Assembly: GCF_016899855.1 (NCBI RefSeq)
Contig: NZ_JACJJG010000010.1
Coordinates: 1-59,511 of the forward strand
Length of the DNA: 59,511 bases
Direction: 5' to 3'
Source: Marseilla massiliensis
GTDB lineage: Bacteria; Bacteroidota; Bacteroidia; Bacteroidales; Bacteroidaceae
Part shown: positions 53,658 to 59,511 of the stretch, in pieces
How the letters are laid out: each line of letters opens with the position of its first letter
Position numbering within the stretch: position 1 is the first letter of the stretch
Notes under the pieces: model-generated
Told to the model about the DNA's origin: nothing
The model's input: the letters and a program-made list of their open reading frames with translations, nothing else
Database searches by the model: none
Position numbers and translations under genes: made by a program

Positions 53658-56093
53658 ATGAAAGTATTAAAGTTTGGAGGAACATCCGTAGGTTCCGTTA
53701 AAAGCATTCTGTGCTTAAAGAGAATTGTTGAAAAAGAGGCGAAACGTCAACCGATAGTAGTTGTTGTCAGTGCGCTCGGTGGAATAACCGACAAGTTACT
53801 TGCGACGGCTCAAATGGCATTAAGTGGCGACGAGCTTTACAAAAAAGAATTCGATGCCATGGTAACCCGTCATCATCAGATGATTGACACAATCATTACT
53901 GATCCTAAGAAAAGGGAAAACCTTTTCTTTTCGGTTGATGTGCTTTTCGACCAATTAAAAAGCATATATTACGGTGTTTATCTCATTCATGACCTTAGCG
54001 ACAAGACCAGGAACGCCATTGTTAGCTATGGCGAAAGGCTGAGTTCGCACATTGTGGCGACACTGGTAAAAAATGCGAAACTCTTTGACGCAAGAGAATT
54101 CATCCAAACAGAACATAAAAACAAAAAGAATGTCCTTGACAGCGAACTAACGTCAGGTCTCGTACGAAAGGCCTTTGAAGAATTACCACGCATATCGGTA
54201 GTACCAGGATTTATTAGTCGCGACGAACATACCGGCGAGACGACAAACCTCGGACGTGGCGGAAGCGACTATACCGCCGCCATCATTGCGGCAGCCCTTA
54301 ATGCCGAAGTTCTGGAAATATGGACTGACGTAGACGGATTCATGACGGCCGACCCAAGAGTAATAAGGACTGCATACACAATCAACGAACTGAGTTACAA
54401 GGAGGCCATGGAGCTTTGCAACTTCGGAGCAAAAGTCATCTACCCTCCTACAATATATCCAGTTTGCATAAAGAACATACCAATAAAGGTAAAAAACACA
54501 TTCAATCCTAACGGACCAGGCACCGTAATAAAGGATAAAATCGTCAATGACCGCAAAGTAATAAAAGGTATCTCAAGCATTAGCGGCACAACATTGATTA
54601 CCGTAACCGGCCTATCTATGGTGGGAGTCATCGGTGTTAACCGCCGTATATTCACCGCTCTTGCCGTCAATGGAATATCAGTATTCCTGGTAAGCCAGGC
54701 TTCTTCCGAGAATTCAACGTCTATAGCCGTAAAGGACTCTGACGCCGACGAGGCCGTAAATGTGCTGAATGATGAATTTGCCAAAGAGATTGAAACCGGT
54801 GCAATGTTCCCTATGCACGCCGAAAGCGGCCTTGCTACCATAGCCATAGTAGGAGAAAACATGAAGCATACACCAGGTATAGCAGGCAAATTATTCGGAA
54901 CACTCGGACGAAGTGGCATCAGCGTAATTGCATGCGCACAGGGCGCTTCCGAGACAAACATATCTTTTGTAATCGACGGCATGTATTTACGTAAATCATT
55001 AAACGTAATACATGACTCGTTCTTCCTTTCGGAATACAACGTACTGAACCTGTTTATTTGCGGAGTTGGCACTGTCGGCAATAAACTGATTGAACAAATC
55101 AAGTTGCAATACGAAGAACTGAAACTGAACAGAAGGCTGAAACTTAATGTCGTAGGCATTGCAAGCAGCACACATGCTATATTCAACCGCGACGGGATAG
55201 ACTTGGATAATTATCACGAGCAACTGAAAAACTCGAAAGAAAGCGATACATCCAATCTGCGCAAGGAAGTTATCGGCATGAATATTTTTAACAGTGTGTT
55301 CGTTGATTGTACCGCAAGTAAAGATGTTTCAGCCTTGTATCAAGAGTTTCTTGAACACAATATATCTGTAATAGCAGCTAACAAGATAGCCGCTTCATCC
55401 GATTACGGGAGTTACATAAGGCTGAAAAAAACTGCATTGTCAAAAGGCGTAAAGTTCCGTTTCGAAACAAATGTTGGAGCAGGGCTTCCCATTATAGGAA
55501 CAATCAACGACTTATGCAATTCGGGAGACAAAATCCTGAAGATAGAAGCAGTACTAAGCGGCACACTTAACTTCATTTTCAATGAACTGTCAGCAAGCGT
55601 ACCTTTCTCTGAAGCTGTCAAGCGCGCAAAAGAGCAAGGATACAGCGAACCAGACCCACGCATAGATTTAAGTGGAACTGACGTCATCCGAAAGCTTGTA
55701 ATATTAACACGTGAAGCAGGATACAAGACAGAAATAAACGACGTAGAGAAACATTTATTCATACCTGAACAATTCTTCAACGGAACATTAGAAGAATTTT
55801 GGAGGAATTTGCCCCAGTTGGACGCAGACTTTGAAGAAAGGCGAAAAAACCTTGAAGCTTTTGGAAAACGTTGGCGTTTCGTTGCGAAGATGGAAATGGG
55901 ACACACCAGTGTTTCGCTCCAGGAGGTTGAAAAAGGACATCCATTCTACAACCTTGAAGGTTCCAACAATATAGTAATGTTAACAACCGAACGCTACAAG
56001 GAATATCCAATGCTCATTCAAGGATATGGTGCAGGCGCAAGCGTAACGGCAGCCGGAGTTTTCGCTAACATCATGAGTATCGCAAACATTTAA
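53658..56093 (+). CDS. thrA: Bifunctional aspartate kinase / homoserine dehydrogenase
   Basis: ThrA catalyses the first and third steps from aspartate to threonine and methionine. The 811 residues match the fused enzyme: aspartate kinase (about 1-300) with VLKFGGTSVGS and TNLGRGGSDYTAAIIAA, paired ACT regulatory domains (about 315-460, VTGLSMVGVIGVNRRIF, AIVGENMKHTPGIAGKLF), and homoserine dehydrogenase (about 465-811) with FICGVGTVGNKL, TNVGAGLPIIGT, LSGTLNFIFNEL and the lysine region DLSGTDVIRKLVIL. The ACT domains suggest feedback by threonine. It is the first gene of the thr operon. Confidence 0.98.
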   Translation: MKVLKFGGTSVGSVKSILCLKRIVEKEAKRQPIVVVVSALGGITDKLLATAQMALSGDELYKKEFDAMVTRHHQMIDTIITDPKKRENLFFSVDVLFDQLKSIYYGVYLIHDLSDKTRNAIVSYGERLSSHIVATLVKNAKLFDAREFIQTEHKNKKNVLDSELTSGLVRKAFEELPRISVVPGFISRDEHTGETTNLGRGGSDYTAAIIAAALNAEVLEIWTDVDGFMTADPRVIRTAYTINELSYKEAMELCNFGAKVIYPPTIYPVCIKNIPIKVKNTFNPNGPGTVIKDKIVNDRKVIKGISSISGTTLITVTGLSMVGVIGVNRRIFTALAVNGISVFLVSQASSENSTSIAVKDSDADEAVNVLNDEFAKEIETGAMFPMHAESGLATIAIVGENMKHTPGIAGKLFGTLGRSGISVIACAQGASETNISFVIDGMYLRKSLNVIHDSFFLSEYNVLNLFICGVGTVGNKLIEQIKLQYEELKLNRRLKLNVVGIASSTHAIFNRDGIDLDNYHEQLKNSKESDTSNLRKEVIGMNIFNSVFVDCTASKDVSALYQEFLEHNISVIAANKIAASSDYGSYIRLKKTALSKGVKFRFETNVGAGLPIIGTINDLCNSGDKILKIEAVLSGTLNFIFNELSASVPFSEAVKRAKEQGYSEPDPRIDLSGTDVIRKLVILTREAGYKTEINDVEKHLFIPEQFFNGTLEEFWRNLPQLDADFEERRKNLEAFGKRWRFVAKMEMGHTSVSLQEVEKGHPFYNLEGSNNIVMLTTERYKEYPMLIQGYGAGASVTAAGVFANIMSIANI

Positions 56094-56242
56094 AAAAAGC
56101 AAAAGAAACAAGGGAAAACCAATCATAAGCCCGAGGGCACTACTGTACAAGCATACAACATACCAAACTTAACTTATGACAACAAGCGGTAATCCGCTTG
56201 CCAAGGGTTTCTCTTACCATTAAATCACACAAGTACTGAAAG

Positions 56243-57472
56243 ATGAAACATATAATAATATTAGGAGACGGCATGGCCGATCATCCTGTAGCCAGACTCG
56301 GTGGTAAAACTTTGTTGCAATACGCAGATACTCCAAACATGGACATGCTCGCGCGGACAGGGCGCACTGGACGGCTGACTACTATACCTGATGGGTTTCA
56401 ACCTGGAAGTGAAGTTGCAAACACAGCAATACTCGGTTATGACTTAAACCAAGTATATGAAGGCCGTGGACCACTTGAAGCTGCAAGCATAGGTTATGAA
56501 ATGCGACCGGACGACTTAGCATTACGTTGCAACATTATAACGTTGGAAAACGGCTTAATAAAGAACCATCATGGCGGCCACCTTACTACGGAAGACAGCG
56601 ACGTATTAATTAAACATCTTAATAAATGCCTCGGAAATGACAACATACATTTCATAACAGGAACCCAATATCGCCATCTTCTGATAATCCGCAATGGCAA
56701 TAAACACATTGAATGCGCTCCTCCACATGACCACCCAAACGAGCCATGGCGCAATTTGATGGTAAAACCAGAAAAAGGATGGGAAGAACTTGATGAAGAT
56801 GGACGAATGTCTGCACAAGAGACAGCGGACATAATAAATAAGCTCATCATTGAGTCACAATACTATTTAGCCCAAAAGCAATCTCAATGTAATGAACAGG
56901 AATGCCTGAGCATATGGCCTTGGGGAGGGGGATACAGGCCGAAAATGAAACCATTAAGCGAAATTTACCCACAAGTAAAATCCGGTTCCGTAATTTCCGC
57001 GGTTGACCTAATACGCGGAATTGGTCATTATGCAGGGTTAAGAATCATAAAAGTCAAAGGCGCTACCGGTCTTGCCAATACTAATTATGAAGGAAAAACG
57101 CAAGCTACACTTGAAGCGCTACGCACCGACGATTTTGTATTCCTGCATATCGAAGCCAGTGACGAAGCCGGTCATGACGGAGACTTGGACCTGAAATTAA
57201 AAACAATCGAAAATCTTGATAAAAGGGTTGTTGGACCGATATTCAAAGAAATATCCACATGGACCGACATGCCGGTATGCATTGCCGTATTGCCAGATCA
57301 CCCTACCCCAGTGGAAATACGGACACATATAAACGAGCCCGTGCCTTTCCTGATTTGGTATCCAGGCATAATACCGGACGAAGTGCAAACATATAACGAA
57401 GTAAGTTGCGTCAGTGGCAGTTACGGATTGCTACACCTAAACGAGTTCATCGAAACATTTATAAGGATATAA
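56243..57472 (+). CDS. Proposed homoserine kinase of the cofactor-independent phosphoglycerate mutase (ApgM) family
   Basis: The 409-residue protein has the alkaline-phosphatase-superfamily motifs of ApgM: IILGDGMADHPVARLGGKTL, PGSEVANTAILGYD with the serine, IKNHHGGHLTTE, FLHIEASDEAGHDGDL and AVLPDHPTPVEIRTH. Databases call this subtype either phosphoglycerate mutase or 'proposed homoserine kinase' (TIGR02535). Its place between thrA and thrC, with no GHMP-type thrB in the operon, strongly favours phosphorylation of homoserine. The gene is 149 bases after thrA and 39 before thrC. Confidence 0.9.
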   Translation: MKHIIILGDGMADHPVARLGGKTLLQYADTPNMDMLARTGRTGRLTTIPDGFQPGSEVANTAILGYDLNQVYEGRGPLEAASIGYEMRPDDLALRCNIITLENGLIKNHHGGHLTTEDSDVLIKHLNKCLGNDNIHFITGTQYRHLLIIRNGNKHIECAPPHDHPNEPWRNLMVKPEKGWEELDEDGRMSAQETADIINKLIIESQYYLAQKQSQCNEQECLSIWPWGGGYRPKMKPLSEIYPQVKSGSVISAVDLIRGIGHYAGLRIIKVKGATGLANTNYEGKTQATLEALRTDDFVFLHIEASDEAGHDGDLDLKLKTIENLDKRVVGPIFKEISTWTDMPVCIAVLPDHPTPVEIRTHINEPVPFLIWYPGIIPDEVQTYNEVSCVSGSYGLLHLNEFIETFIRI

Positions 57473-57511
57473 TCAAACACATAATTATCATTCAACAAAA
57501 AAACATTTAAC

Positions 57512-58834
57512 ATGAAATACTACAGTACAAACGGTAAAGCGCCATACGCCTCGCTAAAAGAGGCTGTGACGAGAAGCTTGGCTCCTGACGGGGGACTGTA
57601 CGTTCCTGAACAAATCAAGAATGTGCCTGACAGCTTTACTGAAAACATACAAGACATGACATTTCAGGAAATTGCCTTGGAAGTCGCAAAAACATTCTTC
57701 GGCGATGACATTCCCGAAACTGACTTGAAAGGAATCGTATACGACACGCTATCTTTCGACTGCCCAATAGTAAAGGTCAGCGAGAACATCTGGTCTCTCG
57801 AACTTTACCATGGTCCAACTCTTGCGTTCAAAGATGTTGGGGCAAGGTTTATGGCGCGCATGCTGGCGTATTTCACAAAGCAGGAAACAGGAACGATAAA
57901 CGTCCTCGTAGCCACCAGCGGCGACACCGGTTCAGCCGTTGCCAACGGATTCCTTGGAATAGACGGAATCCATGTGTATGTGCTGTATCCGAAAGATAAA
58001 GTAAGTAAAATACAAGAGAGCCAATTCACCACATTAGGAAACAATATAACCGCACTTGAAATAGACGGAACATTTGACGATTGCCAGGCACTTGTCAAAA
58101 AAGCATTCTCTGATACAGGACTCAACGCTACAATGAGGCTCACGTCAGCAAATTCAATAAACGTAGCCCGCTTCCTGCCACAGTCGTTCTATTACTTCTA
58201 TGCCTATGCGCAGATGAAGCGCCTCGGAATGGCCGACAACCTTGTAATAAGCGTGCCAAGCGGTAACTTCGGTAACATTACCGCAGGGTTATATGCGTGG
58301 CAAATGGGGCTGCCCATCAAAAGATTTATCGCGGCCAACAACGCGAACGATATATTCTACCATTACCTGCGCACCGGAACTTACGAGCCGCGCCAAAGCA
58401 TACAAACCATAGCCAATGCCATGGATGTTGGCAATCCAAGCAATTTCGCACGAATATTATCACTATTCCACAACTCGCATGAAAACATAATAAAAGCCAT
58501 TGACGGCAACGCATACCAGGACAACTCCATAAGCCAAGCCATAAGCAAATGTTATAAAGACAGCCACTATATACTTGACCCGCACGGCGCATGCGCTTGG
58601 CTGGCACTGACCGACGGGTTACAAAATGGCGAACATGGAATATTCCTTGAGACGGCCCATCCCGCAAAATTCAAGGATATTGTGGAAGACGCTATCGGAA
58701 CAGCTCTCACAATACCAAAGCGCCTTGAAGAATTCATAAACGGGAAGAAACTTTCCATACCCATGACAAATAGATATGAAGACTTCAAAAAATACCTTAT
58801 CAGCCAACAAAACAATGCCGGCAGGAAAGAATAA
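57512..58834 (+). CDS. thrC: Threonine synthase
   Basis: ThrC converts O-phosphohomoserine to threonine with PLP. The 440-residue protein has the start MKYYSTNGKAPYASLKEAV, the PLP lysine in GPTLAFKDVGARF (Lys107), the phosphate-binding VATSGDTGSAVANGF and VSVPSGNFGNITAGL-like loop (read here as ISVPSGNFGNIT). It is the last gene of the operon; the hairpin at 58860-58890 follows. Confidence 0.98.
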   Translation: MKYYSTNGKAPYASLKEAVTRSLAPDGGLYVPEQIKNVPDSFTENIQDMTFQEIALEVAKTFFGDDIPETDLKGIVYDTLSFDCPIVKVSENIWSLELYHGPTLAFKDVGARFMARMLAYFTKQETGTINVLVATSGDTGSAVANGFLGIDGIHVYVLYPKDKVSKIQESQFTTLGNNITALEIDGTFDDCQALVKKAFSDTGLNATMRLTSANSINVARFLPQSFYYFYAYAQMKRLGMADNLVISVPSGNFGNITAGLYAWQMGLPIKRFIAANNANDIFYHYLRTGTYEPRQSIQTIANAMDVGNPSNFARILSLFHNSHENIIKAIDGNAYQDNSISQAISKCYKDSHYILDPHGACAWLALTDGLQNGEHGIFLETAHPAKFKDIVEDAIGTALTIPKRLEEFINGKKLSIPMTNRYEDFKKYLISQQNNAGRKE

Positions 58835-58859
58835 AACGCCGTCGAAGATAAAAGAAAAT

Positions 58860-58890
58860 AAAGCCTCGAAAGAAATTCTTTCGAGGCTTT
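58860..58890. terminator. Bidirectional terminator between thrC and tRNA-Cys
   Basis: AAAGCCTCGAAAG (58860-58872) pairs with CTTTCGAGGCTTT (58878-58890), loop AAATT, 13 perfect pairs. It is 25 bases after the thrC stop and 6 bases beyond the 3' end of the minus-strand tRNA. Confidence 0.88.
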
Positions 58891-58896
58891 GTTTTG

Positions 58897-58967
58897 AGGT
58901 ACCTAGCAGAGTCGAACTGCTCTACACGGTTTTGCAGACCGTTACCTAACCGCTCGGCCAAGGTACC
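58897..58967 (-). tRNA. tRNA-Cys (anticodon GCA)
   Basis: On the minus strand the 71 bases give acceptor GGTACCT with AGGTACC, anticodon GCA (complement of 58933-58935), T loop with GTTCGACTC and discriminator U, typical of tRNA-Cys. The next bases are CA rather than CCA, so the end is added by the cell. A two-box promoter lies upstream. Confidence 0.96.
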
Positions 58968-58985
58968 TTTTGTCTTTTTGCGGTG

Positions 58986-59017
58986 CAAAGATAATACATT
59001 TTCACGGACTCAGCAAA
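58986..59017 (-). promoter_or_regulatory. Bacteroidota promoter for tRNA-Cys
   Basis: On the minus strand TTTG (59014-59017), 20 bases, then TATCTTTG (58986-58993), 19 bases from the 5' end of the tRNA. Confidence 0.75.
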
Positions 59018-59161
59018 TATTTTCCGTGTTTTTTTATCACAAACTGTTATTATGCCATATCCACAAATTCCACCATCACCAATTCAAGACAATAATAAAT
59101 CATTGTTATCGGATTGGCATAATTAAAATAAGTCACAAAAACAACAATGTGCAAAATGTCT

Positions 59162-59511
59162 TGTCCTGGCAAAAGTTGACACATTTATGAACAATAAAAA
59201 ATGTGTAAAACAATGCGAAAGAATCCAACAAAGTACAGCGAGGAGTTCAAATTGAGCGTCCTTCGTGACTATTACTCGTCAGGCATGAGCAAGCGCAAGT
59301 GTGCAAAGAAGTATGGCCTGTGTAATCCGACGTTATTGTCGTCATGGCAGTCAAAATATGGTGAGAAAACCTTATCTTTGCCGTCGGAAGAAGAATACGA
59401 CGACATGGCAAGACGCAGCAAGGAGGAATACAGGGATGAGAACGCGGCCCTGCGCAAGCGCGTGCGCGAGTTGGAGAAGGCGCTTGCGTACTCGCGTTTG
59501 GAGACGGAGGC
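59162..59511 (+). mobile_element. Left part of an IS3-type insertion sequence, cut by the window edge
   Basis: A transposase OrfA-like frame starts at 59201. The sequence just before it, beginning TGTCCTGGCAAAAGTTGACA near 59162, has the look of an IS3-family terminal repeat. The right end is outside the window, so the exact border and any target duplication cannot be checked. Confidence 0.6.
59201..59511 (+). CDS. IS3-type transposase OrfA (helix-turn-helix), partial
   Basis: The frame runs off the right edge after 103 residues. It begins with KNPTKYSEEFKLSVLRDYYS and SKRKCAKKYGLCNPTLLSSW, the HTH_Tnp_1 helix-turn-helix of IS3-family OrfA, followed by a charged coiled-coil (RDENAALRKRVRELEKALAY) that in this family acts as a leucine-zipper. 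A second ATG at 59213 is also possible. OrfB with the catalytic DDE residues would lie beyond the window. Confidence 0.82.
   Translation, partial: MCKTMRKNPTKYSEEFKLSVLRDYYSSGMSKRKCAKKYGLCNPTLLSSWQSKYGEKTLSLPSEEEYDDMARRSKEEYRDENAALRKRVRELEKALAYSRLETE

Noticed and set aside
54440..55186. Minus-strand frame of 248 codons inside thrA
   Set aside because: Antisense shadow of thrA, which has all expected motifs.

Overview
The window looks like a chromosomal segment of a Bacteroidales bacterium, most likely Prevotellaceae. Several things point there. Bacteroidota-type promoters (TTTG, 19-21 bases, TAnnTTTG) precede many genes. The first bases encode what looks like a type IX secretion C-terminal sorting tail. 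There is a serine palmitoyltransferase of the Bacteroides type, a TamL-like lipoprotein member of the BamA/TamA family, an HAD-IGPD HisB fusion, a DUF4923 protein, and a sensor kinase/regulator pair of a type I associate with Prevotella. No database search was possible; family names come from motifs and recall.

Layout. 1-7000: sorting-tail fragment, then on the minus strand lepA with a Crp-family regulator, and pheT-yebC-TSCPD; a small lipoprotein lies between. 7100-11100: DUF1460 amidase-like protein and Gfo/Idh/MocA oxidoreductase (minus), then a membrane protein coupled to hisB (plus). 11700-18550: a minus-strand train kdgK - DUF4177-like - eda - giant sensor kinase - response regulator - membrane protein. 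18554-19364: a non-coding divergent region with large nested inverted repeats. 19365-21947: LacI regulator and altronate dehydratase, which together with kdgK and eda give the lower half of hexuronate (Ashwell-type) catabolism. 22055-27488: unknown protein, GH25 lysozyme, zinc-ribbon membrane protein, 5'-nucleotidase, NudC. 27729-31666: three glycosyltransferases and a TrmH-like methyltransferase. 31736-41203: envelope biogenesis genes tamL and tamB surrounding a small lipoprotein, an MBL-fold protein, DUF4923 and rpsP. 41524-43890: lipid kinase and divergent serine palmitoyltransferase. 44053-53516: LTA-synthase-like enzyme, tRNA-Pro, phytase-like esterase, PP2C-like protein, YgiQ, a small protein, an FAD oxidoreductase and an alpha/beta hydrolase. 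53658-58834: the threonine operon thrA - proposed homoserine kinase - thrC. The end holds tRNA-Cys and the first part of an IS3-type insertion sequence.

Most of the window is housekeeping and metabolism. No CRISPR array, prophage or classical defence island was seen. The parts most worth a second look are: the 1178-residue double kinase, in which one half has ATP-binding motifs but no clear phosphoacceptor histidine and the other has a histidine box but a degraded ATPase; its physical coupling to eda; the perfect 42-bp AT palindrome nested in a 21-bp inverted repeat between the two hexuronate operons; a recurring AAAGGCCGTC/GACGGCCTTT hairpin family at gene ends; and an identical 15-base promoter/start segment shared by rpsP and tRNA-Pro.
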